Positions 13,294 through 26,448 are shown, numbered from the stretch's first letter. The stretch: DNA of 64,000 nucleotides from Chrysomallon squamiferum (GCA_012295275.1 CM022669.1:7988989-8052988); one strand, 5' to 3'. A program made the numbers and translations. Notes: generated from the letters alone by a model not told the origin.

Positions 13294-13570
13294 GGCTGAG
13301 GAACGTGAAACTAAATTCTTGAAAATATTTCCACTTCCAGTGTAAACCGTCCAGGTGGATGTTTTGGTTTTTTTTTTAAAAAGAAGAAAAAAAAGACCCT
13401 TCTGTAAAATTGATGTTGTTTTCTTTTTTTTTTTTTTTTTAAATCTAGCGATTTTAATTGAAACTTTTATAAACAAAATATTGACGTATTTTCCACTCGT
13501 AAAAGTATGAGATGAAATATCCTGTGCGTTTCAAATGCTAAGATAAATGTTTTTGCAGTGGGGAACTCGG

Positions 13571-13632
13571 TATATATCCCCCACAGAGCGATTAACACGT
13601 ATTAAATCTGCAAACAGCGATTGGCTGACGTC
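13571..13632 (-). promoter_or_regulatory. Core promoter of the fork head gene (TATA, CCAAT, CRE-like)
   Basis: On the - strand, in order: a CRE-like TGACGTC palindrome (13626-13632), a CCAAT box (ATTGG on + at 13620-13624) and a TATA element (13571-13577). CCAAT lies about 45 bases before TATA, the textbook order and spacing. Initiation near 13540 would leave a 5'UTR of about 250 bases before the ATG at 13293. Two CTCCGCC boxes lie further upstream at about 13747 and 13784. Confidence 0.55.
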
Positions 13633-14632
13633 CTACTGCTGCTTCATGTTAACTTGTGAAAACGTAATTAATGCAGATAAGTATTACCAATAATCACCAC
13701 CAACTGGCCAATCGCAGTGCGTTATGTATTACATTAGTGCGTCGAAGCTCCGCCTTTTTCTGGTCAGTAGCTTTTTAACATTAGCTCCGCCCACTAAATA
13801 CGACTGAGTCTGCTTCCATTACAGAAGTATAATCAGTGAAGCGAAATGGTTGAGAAATTTGTAGTTTTTGTTAGAAAGTTTCAGAGGAACGAGGAATAAG
13901 AAGAAAAGAAAACAATTCTAATCGCCATTAACAATTTATGTCAACAGAACCGTTACAATTCAGTGACGTTTTGCACGCTTTAACTTCTGTTTATTATTTG
14001 AAGTAGTTGCCCATGTTTTTGAGAATTTTGTCAATAACATTTCAAAAGTATGAAAATATTTTTCTCTAACTTTAAGCAGCTTTTAACAATATTTTTACTT
14101 ACGTGTTTCACAAGCAGTAATCATGGACAATATTATTTCGGATAGAATACAAATATTTTAACGAACATCTATTTTATTTATTTAATATGATCGTGAATTG
14201 TGCTAAAGTGTGTAGACTGTATATTATATATTATTTCTGTTACAATAATAATAGTTGTGCTGAGATCATGAGTAAAAAGAATGATAGACAGAAAGAGAAA
14301 ATATGTATCAGATTACGAGAGAGTAAAATATAGAGGACCAAATGAAAATAATTTATGTAAATATTAATAGCACACGTTTTAATTCATTAAGTAGATTTCA
14401 AATAAAATAGAAATAGAAAGAAAACGTTATGAACTATCATTTCTTTATACAAACTCAGTAATAAAACTGATGATGATGATGATGATTTTGATGTTAATAA
14501 TATTCAAAGTGTATGAAATTTTAGTAATGCAAATATCCATTCAAACAAACAGGAAAATAATCTGCCAAATAATGAAAAAAACAAATAAATAATTAAACAA
14601 GCAAGAATTATATATATATAATTCCAGCTTGT

Positions 14633-14785
<153 letters not shown>

Positions 14786-15264
14786 TATAAACGAAAGAAT
14801 AAGCAAATGAACAAACCAATGAAAAAAACAAATATTTAAATAAAAATAATAAATAAATAAAATAAACAAAGGAAGATGGATTGAACGAAACAAAGAAAGA
14901 AATAGAGATATAAATAAATTACAATAAAATAAAATAAGACATGACATATTTCTGATTCCTCCTGTGTAATTGGTTTGCTGTTTTTACAATTAACTGAAGT
15001 GAACACAACGTTGCACGTGCTGATTGGCGCCCTAATGAAAACGTGATAGCAGTTAATGTCAGTTAAGACTTAGATAATTAATATTCACAAAATGTAACGT
15101 AGAATTGCAATCGAAACTCTGTCACTTTGACATAACCGACAAAATTCAATTTTCTTTGTAGGTGGGAATTTTTTTAAACAGTGAACGTGTGTTACCAAAC
15201 ACAATTCGTCTGTTAACTAACATATAAACAATAGATGTCAGTGAAGTTCATTTGTAATTGAAAG

Positions 15265-15451
15265 AAATATAAATAAATAAATAAAATAAAATAAAATAAA
15301 ATAAATAAATAAGCAAGTAAATAAGTAAATAAATAAATAAGTAAATAAATAAGAAAGCCAGTAAATAAGTAAGTAAATAAGTAAATCAACAAATAAAATA
15401 AATTAAATTAAAATAAAAATAAAAATAAAAATAATAATAATAATAATAATA

Positions 15452-15499
<48 letters not shown>

Positions 15500-15500
15500 T
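15265..15500. repeat. (AATA)n / (AAT)n array
   Basis: AAAT/AATA/AAGT units pass into an AAT array ending at about 15499. Confidence 0.9.
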
Positions 15501-15822
15501 CGAATGTAAAATGAAATTAAACAAAATGTTTTTTTGAAATAAATATAAAATATCACGATGTTTGTATTTCAGTAATTATTTAATAATTTATTAGTTTTTA
15601 ATAATAGCTGTGAATAAATAAATAAGTAAACAAACACTTAAAAGAAAGAAAAAAAGAAGACAAATTATGTATGATTTAAAAAAAAACAAAAAAACATTTA
15701 TTTGAAAACAAGATGGTGAAAACACATTAAGGTACTAAATTAACATCCTGAAAAAATATCACCATCACTAATTTATTATAAATACATGCAATTGTAATTA
15801 TAACAACAATACAGCATTGTTA

Positions 15823-15884
<62 letters not shown>

Positions 15885-15979
15885 AATAATAATAACGATA
15901 ACAATAATATTAATAAAATTTTAATTTTAGTATTTACTATTTTCACATCTATTATTTTTATCATTTCATTAATTTCGTA

Positions 15980-16027
<48 letters not shown>
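15823..16027. repeat. Two (ATT)n arrays flanking a 95-bp spacer
   Basis: ATT tracts at about 15823-15882 and 15980-16027. The first turns abruptly into its reverse complement (AAT)n, making a hairpin-capable junction at about 15880. Confidence 0.9.
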
Positions 16028-16028
<1 letters not shown>

Positions 16029-16204
16029 ACAATAAAGTGAAGCATTAAAAAAACCCATCATCATCATCATCAATACAGTCGTAGTAATATTTTTGTTGTA
16101 GTAGAAGTAATTTTAAGAAACAAAAACATTGTTTTGCATCATCACTAGGTTTTCTTAGCATATTAAACTTTTCACTTTCCTCAGATAACGAAGGATAAGT
16201 ATAC

Positions 16205-16430
16205 ATCAAACCGCACGCACTCTTTCTCATTTAATTGGATAAAACCATCAAAGTACATTTACATATTGGATTTACGTAAATGCCAGCTCAGACGATTTTT
16301 GTATCCGCGACTCAGTCTTTCTAGAATTTTTACACCTACCTCCATTGTGTTAGGAAAACTCCCGTCGTCAATTCATTAGTTGTAATCATAAATAGCTTAC
16401 ACCAAAGACGCCGCCCCATTAGACAATTAC
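16205..16430 (+). repeat. Homeodomain-site module, copy A
   Basis: First of three diverged direct copies (with 17415-17640 and 19050-19310). In order: a CCGC/CGC-rich start, CATTTAATTGGATAA (16228-16242), CAGCTCAGAC (16284-16293), GTCGTC (16364-16369), exactly 13 bases carrying ATTAG, TAATCATA (16383-16390), about 20 bases, then CCGCCCCA. TAAT/ATTA cores suggest homeodomain binding. An enhancer or an old repeat would both fit. Confidence 0.6.
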
Positions 16431-17414
16431 AAAATCATTAAATTTGAATAGTAAACGAATTTAACTGATGTGAAGAACTGAAACAAATGTATCAGAAATA
16501 AATGATAACAGTTTATAATATTTTCGGAAATGAATTAGTTGATTTATTGCAATTGCTGCTACCAAAAAAAGTATTGCTGTTGTTATTATTATGCTACAGT
16601 CTGTTCTAATAATAATGCATCTGTTATAAGTAACACTATTAATATGTTATTACTATTACCACTACAGCTGTTTTTATTAACAGTACAAGTATTGTAATAT
16701 TATTATATTATAACCACTACTACAACTTGTACAAAAAAAACTGTTGCTGCTATCATCACTACTACAGCTACTACTACTACTACTACTACAACTACTAGTA
16801 CTTTTACAACCATTAGTACTATTACTACTGCTATTATAACTACTACTACTAATAAGAAGAAGAAGAAGAAAAAGAAGAATATCACTTGCTGACTAGACAT
16901 TATATGTACGCTTTCTATTAATATTATTTATTTATATATTTTTATACTGTTATTTGTGATTTATTTATTTATTTGTTCCTTTATTTATCTGTTCGTAGTT
17001 GAAATTGCAGCTTTTTTCCCAGAATTATTCATCGATAAATTATATTTATATCTTTTATGATGATTTTTATTTGTTGTAAAATGTTCTACATATAAAAATA
17101 ATTTATTTGGTAAGTAATGTAAAATTCAATTAAAATAAGAAATTTATTGTAGTTATTATCGTTATTATTACTGTTATTGATGTTGCTATTATATCATCAT
17201 ACGCTTCAACACTGTCTTCGGCATAACTATTATTATTATTTTTGTTAATATGATGGTTGTTGTTATTATTATTTTATAAAAAAAAAAATCATCATCACTG
17301 TTACGGTTGTTGTTATGGTTGTTAAATAAAAACAAAAACTAAAATTGAAATTTTTATTCGTTAGCTGTTTAAAGAACGCGATGTTTTTAATGTATTTACT
17401 CTTTAAATCTGATG

Positions 17415-17640
17415 ATATCAAAGAGCCGCGTGTCGCGTTCATGTATTAATTGGATAATCTGGTAAGTAAATTATAAATATGAGAAAATAGCATCTCAGAC
17501 ATTTCCATCTCTTCACCACCTTTCCGTAGCCTACCTGTTGTACCTTTAAGTCACCTGTCGTCGGTTAATTAACAATAATCATATCGAAAGAAGACCAAAA
17601 GAGGCCGCAGTGTTAAGACTATCAAAAGTCGTTTAGGATC
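17415..17640 (+). repeat. Homeodomain-site module, copy B
   Basis: Same order of blocks as copy A: AGCCGCGTG, TATTAATTGGATAA (17443-17456), CATCTCAGAC (17491-17500), GTCGTC (17557-17562), 13 bases, TAATCATA (17576-17583), 20 bases, GCCGC. The gap between CTCAGAC and GTCGTC differs from copy A (56 versus 70 bases), but the core spacing is the same. Confidence 0.6.
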
Positions 17641-17717
17641 AAGAGCTGTTTTTTTTATTCATTTATAAATATTACTTTTGGTTTCTTTTCATGAAGTTAG
17701 TATTCTTTTTTTTTTCT

Positions 17718-17954
17718 TTGTTTTTTAAATTTTTAATTTTTTTTTTTTTTTTTTTTTTTTCAAGAAAGAAAAACAAAAAGAAAGATTAAAAAAACCTAAA
17801 AACCTATAAATACATAAATATTTTATTTTTATTTTATATTTATTCGAATTACCGAATATTAAATTTCTGTTTTAAATTTTTATTTATATGGACCATTTTT
17901 TTTTTTTAAATTTTATTGTTGCATTTTTTTTATGTTTTTTACTATTTATATATT

Positions 17955-18009
<55 letters not shown>

Positions 18010-18010
18010 C
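17718..18010. repeat. Poly(T) and (TTTA)n tracts
   Basis: T-runs up to about 17760, T-rich sequence, then about 15 TTTA units at 17950-18008. Confidence 0.9.
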
Positions 18011-18812
18011 TGATTGATTGATTGACTGATTTTCAGAATACGATTTTCCATTCTTTTTTAAAGTAAATATGCATTCATTGTTAAAGATAGAATTAGAAAT
18101 TTGAAATATATATAGATATAAAAGCACAAGAACATACGTTTTTATTTATTTATTAATTTATTATTAACTGTTGTCGCTGCTATTACCATTATTATTTATA
18201 TCTTTCTTTTATCGTTGTAATAGAGTTTATGTATGTGTGTACTTCTTGTGCATCTTTAGCTGTTAAATCTCTTGTAACAAAAGATTTGCAGAAATTAAAA
18301 ACTTGGAGTGATTGCTACTGGCGCAGATCTCACGTGTTTTTTGTCGCTGTGTAGAAAGTATTGTTGATAATGTCGTAGCGAAGTAAAAAAACTAAAGTGT
18401 CCTGGTATCTTGTTAAACTCACCACTTAGACACAGTGTGAGGCTGAAAGCTTTTTTTTTTTTCTGTGAACTTCAAGGAAAGGTGTCGGTATTTGTAGCTG
18501 GTAGCTGGTGAGGTGTTTCATTCTTTTGGCTAGCTTGTTAACAAGGAACAGTCGAGTGGAAAATGATAAGAAATAAAGATGTGAAAGTAAGAATGAATGT
18601 AAATATATAAGTTGGAACAGAAAATAACATGTTTAAACTTTAAAAAAAAAAAATGCCAAACAGAAATGTTGATGAATATTTTAAAAAAAATAAAAACGCG
18701 AGAAACAAACATGCTCTTATATGGATCTGTTTAGGCAATATGCGCACGTATTCATGTTAGTATGTGTCTGTCCGTGACTACGATGTATCTTATTACAATT
18801 GATTGTTTCAGT

Positions 18813-18882
18813 TTTTTCATCGTCGCTGTCGCTTAAGAAAAACTACACAGTTTCTCTTTCTCTCGCTGTCGCTTAAGAAAAG
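18813..18882 (+). repeat. Short tandem duplication, 41-bp period
   Basis: CGCTGTCGCTTAAGAAAA occurs twice, about 41 bases apart, in the complex sequence just upstream of module copy C. Confidence 0.75.
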
Positions 18883-19049
18883 AGATCTAACACATACAAC
18901 GTGGTACGGTCACATCAAATGCCTCAGTAAGGCTGAAACATGTGATCATATCTCTGCAGTTTCGTCCAGATATAACAGAACTCAGCCTTTGATAAAGAAA
19001 ACTGGTATACGTAAAAACACTGTCCACCACGGTGTGTCGATCCTATTAG

Positions 19050-19310
19050 CCGCCATACCGCCGCGTGGCCTTTTTTTTTTTTTTTTTGCTGTATTAAATT
19101 TCGATACATTTAATAGGATGAATTAAAAAAAAGAAAGAAACGAAATATGAAATTAATTAAATAGCAGCTCAGACATTTCACGCACCTTCTCTCCACGTTT
19201 TCTTTTATAAAGTTAATTCGTTTGTCGTCAGCCAATTAGTGTTAATCATAATTGAGCCACTTCAAAAACACCGCTCCACTACCTCTTTCAAAAGCTGTCA
19301 ATGATCACAG
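19050..19310 (+). repeat. Homeodomain-site module, copy C
   Basis: Third copy: ACCGCCGCGTGG, a T-run, CATTTAATAGGATGAA (19107-19122), AAATAGCAGCTCAGACATTT (about 19159-19178), GTCGTC (19224-19229), 13 bases with AATTAG, TAATCATA (19243-19250), 20 bases, CCGCTCCA. The GTCGTC-13-TAATCATA core is invariant in all three copies. Confidence 0.6.
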
Positions 19311-20022
19311 GTGAAATTAATAAAAGGTAATTGCTGGAATGTAAAAAAAAACAGAAGTGTACATGAAGGCTTCGGGAAGAATTACGGAGCAAAAGAGAGA
19401 GAAAAGTATTAATACGTTTAAACGCAGCCGAGAATGCGTTTCCTTGTCGTACTCCAGTGAAAGGAACGCGTGGTCGTTTCTGTTGTAATTGTATTAGTCT
19501 TAACAAAGCAAATACTTAAAACTGTTTAGCCAATTAATGTATGATCAAAAGACGGAGAGACCGCGCGTCTATTGTTGCTGTATTTGAATCTTAGAAAAAA
19601 CAAAATGGGTTTAACGTCTGTTAGCACAAGGTCTGTTCTCTTGCGTGTTTTGAGCCAGAAAATTATCTCCAGAAACGAAAAAGACTGAACAATTCAAACT
19701 GTCGGTTGTGTTAACATAACAACTTAAACGTCCTGCTCTCAGAATATCTCGTTTTTTTTTTACAGCAGGAAATGATTTATCTCAATCGTTGGCGATTTCT
19801 GCAACATAACGTGCTTGTGTCATTTCAACTACTTTTGATAAAGAAAAAGATAATTTAAGAACTGACGCACGTTTTACAGGACTGTTTATTTGAATATTTA
19901 CTCAGTTTATCTTTGATTCTTTTGCATTTATTTGATTTTGTCAGTTTTGTGGTTATGGAGCTAATTATGAAAATTGATAGAATGAATACAAATACTTTCA
20001 CTCTCTCTCTTACACACACACA

Positions 20023-20023
<1 letters not shown>

Positions 20024-20088
<65 letters not shown>

Positions 20089-20089
20089 T
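20024..20089. repeat. (TA)n followed by (TATG)n
   Basis: About 19 TA units at 20025-20061, then six TATG units. Confidence 0.9.
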
Positions 20090-20419
20090 TTCGTTCTCTC
20101 TTTCATAATACCATTCACAAATTATAGTTCTAAAAAACACAGGTTTTTTTTTTTTTTTTTTTTTTTGTGTACACTGTTCTTCATTCTACCTATCAGGCGG
20201 AGTATTTTTCACAAAGTTTTAAAACTAAGTACCGGTATTTTTTAGTGCATGTACACTGCTACTTAGAACACTGCAGTACATAAATAGTTTAATGTTAGTT
20301 ACTGAAGACTGATAGCAATGTAGTCACGCATGTCAAATCTTATATATTTTTGTTAATTTTATTTGTTGTTTATATTGTTGTTTTCCTTCTTCGTCTTCCT
20401 CTTCTTCATATTCTTCTTC

Positions 20420-20421
<2 letters not shown>

Positions 20422-20472
<51 letters not shown>
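20422..20472. repeat. (ATT)n microsatellite
   Basis: About 17 ATT units. The antisense frame codes poly-Asn and is not a gene. Confidence 0.9.
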
Positions 20473-21149
20473 AAAATAATTAAACAACGATATTAATGAA
20501 TTAACATCATTTTTAATGTTACAGAATGATATAGTATTAATATCGAACATATGTCCGCAAAATAATAATAATAATAATGTAGTTAACAACAGTTACTAGT
20601 CTTATAGTCAACAGTTAGCCTTATAGTCATCGTAGTTATATTAATAGTGCTAATAGTAGTAGTAATATTAGCAGTTATAGTAGTAGTAATAGTAGTTGTA
20701 GCAGTATTAGTAGCAGTGTTAGAAATAAGAGTAAGAAAAAATCAACAGCAGTAGCAGAGTAGTAGTAATTGTAGTATTAACAGCAGCAGTAGTAGTAGTA
20801 GTAGTAGTAGAAGTTACTGTCGTAAATGTAAAGAACAAACTCTCTCGTTTTAACACCTGTATACATTATGATAACAATAATTAATTACATATTACCAGTT
20901 CCAAAACATTTAGGACAATCTTAAATTAATATTGCGCACACAAAACAAAAACTTGACATTTACGTCCCTTGACAGAACAAATGGGTGATTTTCTATCTCT
21001 CGGGAATAGGAATGGTTCAAGGACACAAAGGACTGTTATAAACATTTCTGATTTTTAATTTTAAAGTGTAGAGGAGTCATTGGTTTCAAAAAAATCAATT
21101 ATTAAAAAAAAAAAAAAAAAAAAAAAGATAAATGATCCACATTTAAAAA

Positions 21150-21480
21150 AATATCTGCTGCTAAAATGGCAGCAATTTCGCCATTACTCAAGTATTTTCT
21201 CACCTTTGACCCCAGAGTCATTATAACCTCACCTGACAGGCGATGCAGTGAGAGGCAAATATTGACCCAGTTTGATTGCACGTGTGAAAAACCTTCCAGC
21301 GTCCAATACGACTAAAACAATAGCCAAGAACGATAACTCTGGTTAAAGCACAGAAGTAGTTCGTAAAGTGATTTCTCTTTTACGTTTTTTTCAACAGGGT
21401 GTTACTTTACTTACTCGCGAAGGTGTTGCCACACGCACAGACAATGCTGACCAATAATGACCAGTACCCGAGGAAACAGA
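21150..21480. other. Complex non-repetitive island, candidate cis-regulatory element
   Basis: 330 bases of balanced composition in a desert of AT repeats, with no open frame of note. It includes CACCTTTGACC, CACCTGACAGG and TTTGATTGCACGTGTGAAAA (an E-box, CACGTG). Candidate only; function is inferred from composition and its place beside a developmental gene. Confidence 0.3.
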
Positions 21481-22036
21481 CACCCTGTACAAATATTTGG
21501 ACTGTTTTAACAGACATTTACAAGTCTTTTTCGCCGAATTTGCAAGGAAACTCGAAAGTGATTATTGTTTAGTGCAATATGACATCTCGTCTTTTGTTCT
21601 CGGTTTTCTCTAAGTACTTACTGAATCAGTGACATAGATTGTTCCTTGAGGCAACTTTATTTCTCTCTTTGTTTTTTCTTTTTTTGAATTAAAATAATTA
21701 CCAGAGTTATGTTAATTATATAAAGAAAGTAGAAAATTAAAATAAAATCGTAATAATAAAAAGTTTAAAATATTTGTAAAATATTTTCATTATACCTTTT
21801 ACTGGATTTAAAATATAAATATTTTATTAAGTGTTAGTAGCTGAACAAAATTTGTTCTGTGCCCCCCCCCCTTTCTTTTGATAATATGCATGTAGAAAAA
21901 TAAATAAATAAATATAGAGCGACAGACACACACACAAACAATCAGGATGACATACAAAAAAAACAGGTTTTGTTGCTTGTGGCGATAAATAATATACTTG
22001 TGATGCTTGATAAATTATGTTAAATATGTTTCGTTA

Positions 22037-22037
22037 A

Positions 22038-22088
<51 letters not shown>

Positions 22089-22137
22089 AATAAATACAGA
22101 CAGATAGACAGACAGACAGACAGACAGGCAAATAGAC
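22037..22137. repeat. (AAT)n, (AAAT)n and (GACA)n compound array
   Basis: AAT units at 22037-22080, then AAAT, then GATA/GACA units to about 22137. Confidence 0.9.
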
Positions 22138-22259
22138 AGACTGATAGACGGATAGATATATAAATAAAAAATCACTTAGCATTACGGAAATAAGATATAG
22201 ATTTAATGTTTGTACAGTGACTGTGCCATCAGCTAACAGTTCATGCATGTCTGTCGTGG

Positions 22260-22960
22260 GACGCCAGAAAGTTCAGTTCAAGACGAACCGGCTGATAATT
22301 GTCGTGCTTCTTTACATTTTAATCTTTTTCCACTAACGATGTGTTCACTGCTACATGAAGTAAAACTCTGAATGCTCCTTGAGAGCGTGTAACTCAGATT
22401 ACAAGAAGCAAACAAACAAGGGTTTAGGAAAATATTTTCCTAAAAGAGTCTATTCGTCTGGCAAATTTACTTTCCAAAACGGATTAATCTTTTTCTCAAT
22501 CGTCTTGAAGAAGATTAACCAGATCGGCGGACAGAAGTTTGCCGTTTAGTTAATCCTTATTGGATGAAAATGGTTTGAGGTGTCGAGACCTCAATTATCA
22601 AACCTCTCGTAACTGAATGTTCGTTTCCGTCCTGTTCACGCATTAATTTCATAGCCAAGGGAGATAACTGGAATATGATTTGTTTTTTTTTTCATTTTAA
22701 AGTGGCTAAGAGGTATTTTCTGGGAGACAAAAAGACACCGGTGCACAATGTTTAAAAGGGAAAAGGGTGAGGAAACGGACAGGATGAAAATTAGATTTAG
22801 CGAGTAGAGCGACCACCATTATGTTTTTACAAATCTGCTCAAAGAGGCCGCCCAAACAGACATTTCTTTGTTAGGTTCCACGTTTTAATTTTCCAAAAGT
22901 GAGAACATCAGCACAGACGTTTTTACGCGAAATCCGTTGGTGGTGATAAGACATCTTTTA
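22260..22960. other. Complex non-repetitive island, candidate cis-regulatory element
   Basis: About 700 bases with few homopolymers, containing a GGGAGATAACT motif (about 22659) and a nested inverted repeat near 22572-22606 (GGTTTGA / TCAAACC enclosing GAGGT / ACCTC). No splice-compatible coding frame is apparent. Confidence 0.3.
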
Positions 22961-23202
22961 AATTAAAAACAAGGATTTGCGAAATCTTTGTAACTGTTGT
23001 ATTAGGAATGTAATATTTTGTGATTTTAGTCTGGCTAAGCTTTTAATGCGGTTTGTTGTTAAAGATGCTGCAGTTTATGTTTAACAAACAGACAAACATA
23101 TGAAGATTTCTTTATCAACAATGTTGGTTTATCTTTTCTTTTCTGTTTGTCTGTCCTTCTATGCATTAGTCCGTCTGTCTGTCGATCTAATCTATTTATC
23201 TG

Positions 23203-23203
<1 letters not shown>

Positions 23204-23252
<49 letters not shown>

Positions 23253-23322
23253 ATATATATTATTTATTCTTAGTTTTTTTTTTCTGTCTGCATATCTGTC
23301 TGTTTCTCTGTATATTTAACTA

Positions 23323-23366
<44 letters not shown>

Positions 23367-23412
23367 TTATATATATATTTTATTATATATATTTTTTTTA
23401 TATATATATAAA
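23204..23412. repeat. (TG)n and (TA)n arrays
   Basis: TG units at about 23211-23239, then interrupted TA tracts to about 23412. Confidence 0.9.
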
Positions 23413-23789
23413 TATATATACTTTTTTAAATATTATTTTATTTTATACTGGTTTTTTTTTAGTGGTAGTAATAATAGAAATAGAAGTTATAGTAATAGCT
23501 ATTAGTAGTGGTATTAGTTAACAGTAGCTGGTATTGGTGGTAGTAATACTAACAGAAATGGAGGTAGTAAGTAGAATTAGTAGTGGTAATAGTAGTAGCA
23601 GTAACAATAGCAGTTATTACAGAAGTAGTAGTAATAGTTGTAGTAGTACTAGTAGTGGTGGTAGTGATAGGGATGGTGTGATGACGTTAATGATGAAATC
23701 TTATGAGAACTTACTGTTTATATTTTATAGCTGTTTTTAACTGGAGAAGAAATAGAAAGGTAATTTTAATATTTCAAAAGATTAAGGAT

Positions 23790-23796
23790 TATTATT

Positions 23797-23832
<36 letters not shown>

Positions 23833-23954
23833 CATGAACGTATTAATCCTCAGTCAGCTCTTGTCCCACGTGAGTCAGATAATCACAGAACCTGTATTTA
23901 AACACTCTTCGTCCTGTCAACAGATTCAAAATTCACGAGGTGGAAAAAAATAAA

Positions 23955-23999
<45 letters not shown>

Positions 24000-24025
24000 T
24001 AAATAAATAAATAAATAAATAAATT
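23790..24025. repeat. Poly(T) and (AATA)n/(AAT)n arrays
   Basis: About 35 T at 23798-23832, a short complex insert, then AATA and AAT units at 23948-24024. Confidence 0.9.
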
Positions 24026-24399
24026 CCAAAGTAGTAGTTATACATGACAAATTTTATGTATGGTTGAATTTTGAATCTATTTATATAAAAAGTTGTTAAA
24101 TAAAATTAGTCAGTCAACCATGTGATATGTTCTTTTATTTTATCCATTCATACACATTCCTACACATTCCTAATTATATCTGAAGATATCGGTACGCGAT
24201 TCCAGTAAAAGCCAATTTTAAGGACAAAGAATTAATCATTTTAGTACTAATTGTATTGGTTTAATGGTAAAAATGTTGTTTTAATTTTAATGTGTATAGC
24301 GTAAATTCAAAAACAGATTTAAAGCTACAAAACATCGCTTTAGTGAAACGTTTTAAGATATAAGAATAAAATCAATCTACTACTTATAAACCTTTCCTT

Positions 24400-25110
24400 T
24401 AGAAAAGTCAACACATTTGGTTATTGCTTATTAAATATTATGATTATCTACGATTTGTTTTCAGTGATTTACTGTTCATTGTGGTAAATATTGACTTTCA
24501 TCAGCGGCAGATAGGAACCAGAAAACAACATATTTATCAAATTAGATACATATTTACGGAAATAGCTGGCGTGATCGAGCGATGTGTCATAACACGCTAT
24601 ACCTGTCGATTGACAGTTACGAGCTTGTTTTCACACCGCCAGCGGCGCAATTAAACGCTACCAGTGCAAACAATTGAGTCGATGAGAGTTACCTCCCCTT
24701 AATAAATTCTTCACGGGGTTGGAATCATCGGGCTTAAGCTCGGCTGTGCAAACAGTATTTGTTTCTGTAATTCCCTAGATAAATATTGGCATGTTGTACA
24801 GAGTCTGAACTGCCCCCGGGTACTGTGAAAACGCTGGCGATTTGTCGCAGACAATGTTAATGCTGGAAGCGCTAATGTACTTTTGTGTCAGTCTATTGTT
24901 CGGCTGGTTACGGGCGGCTGGTTGGTCAGCGGGCATGGTACCGCACTTGGTCAATTATCGAATTAACTTCATTAGTCCGAGTAATTTCTCTATCCGTCCA
25001 CGTAATAATGGTCATGAAAGAATTGCATGTATGCTCGAAAAGTGACGCAAATACGACAACTTTCGTCTAATAGGAAGGCGTTCCATAATGACCGCAAAGA
25101 CACAGTACAT
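24400..25110. other. Complex non-repetitive island, candidate cis-regulatory element
   Basis: About 700 bases of the most GC-balanced intergenic sequence in the desert. It holds TGTCGATTGACAG (a TALE-type TGACAG palindrome, about 24606-24618) and several ATTA cores near 24945-24980. Frames of 60-76 codons are open on the + strand, but none resembles a known protein. Confidence 0.35.
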
Positions 25111-25557
25111 TAAAAACACTTTAACATGAATAAATTATGACAGACTATATATAAAAACATAATTCCCACACACACACAGGTACAGAGACACACACTAGAC
25201 AGACATACACTAGAAAAAAATAAACAGAAAAATAAACAGAAACAGACCCCCGACCACAACACACACACACACACACACACACAAAAACACAAAAAAAAAA
25301 ACAAAACAAAATAAAAAAAATAAAACAGAAGAAAAACGAAATGGAATAAAAATAGCAGTTTTAATGTGGTCAGATGGTCAAAAATAAATGTACAGAGCAG
25401 CAGAGTTGAGTCAAGAAACATTTATTCTTTAATATAATTTTTTTTTAATGTATGGTGTCAGTTGAAGCAAAACCCAGTTAATCCATAAAAACACCAGTGA
25501 AGTCTATAATTTAATTTAAAAAAAATATATATTAGATCCCTTTGTAAATAATAATAA

Positions 25558-25562
25558 CAATA

Positions 25563-25628
<66 letters not shown>

Positions 25629-25647
25629 CAACAACAACAACAACAAA
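25558..25647. repeat. (AAT)n followed by (AAC)n
   Basis: About 20 AAT units, then seven AAC units. Confidence 0.9.
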
Positions 25648-25735
25648 ATAAAAATTTTTGTTGATGTAATAATGAAACAATATTTTTGCGTTTGATAGAC
25701 AATCGAGTATAGTGATTATAACACCTGAAATCTTA

Positions 25736-25738
<3 letters not shown>

Positions 25739-25824
<86 letters not shown>
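25739..25824. repeat. (CT)43 microsatellite
   Basis: 86 uninterrupted bases of CT. Confidence 0.95.
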
Positions 25825-25826
<2 letters not shown>

Positions 25827-26048
25827 GAGTGTGTTTCTTAACGTAACTTTTTAAAAGTTATTATTCTGTTCTGTCCTATAGCATAATTTAATCTCTCGCT
25901 ATTGTTAATTTATAATTTAAACTCCAACTTTTTATCAACAAACTGTATTGGCAGTACCAAGGAAAGCGACTGGGATCTATCCAACCAACACGAAACACTG
26001 TTCAAGGGAGATTACTCTCGTTAACTTGTTCTTCCATATTTTCTAAAT

Positions 26049-26049
<1 letters not shown>

Positions 26050-26103
<54 letters not shown>

Positions 26104-26255
26104 TGATATCAGTAATAAACACAAATTATTTTATTTATTTTATTTATTTTTTATTTTATTTTTATTTTATTTGTTTTACTTATTATTATTATTATTATTA
26201 TTATTCATGATATCAGTAATATACACAAATCATTTTTATTTATTTTAGTTTATTT
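26050..26255 (+). repeat. Tandem duplication, 104-bp period, including (ATT)n
   Basis: The unit (ATT)n-CATGATATCAGTAAT-(A/T)-A-ACACAAAT-ATTTTTATTTATTTT occurs twice: CATGATATCAG starts at 26102 and again at 26206. The second copy has a shorter ATT tract. Confidence 0.75.
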
Positions 26256-26448
26256 TTTTATTATTATTTTAATTATTATTTGTTTTTACCAGTAACTAAT
26301 GACATTTGGAATATTTGTAGCAATAACAGTAGCAGTATCAGCATTACTAGTACTCTTATGTAAGTATAATGGTAGTATTAGTAGTAGTAGTAGTAGTTAT
26401 AATAGTAAATTATAAAAGTAAATAGCAGTAACAGTAGTACATAGTAGT

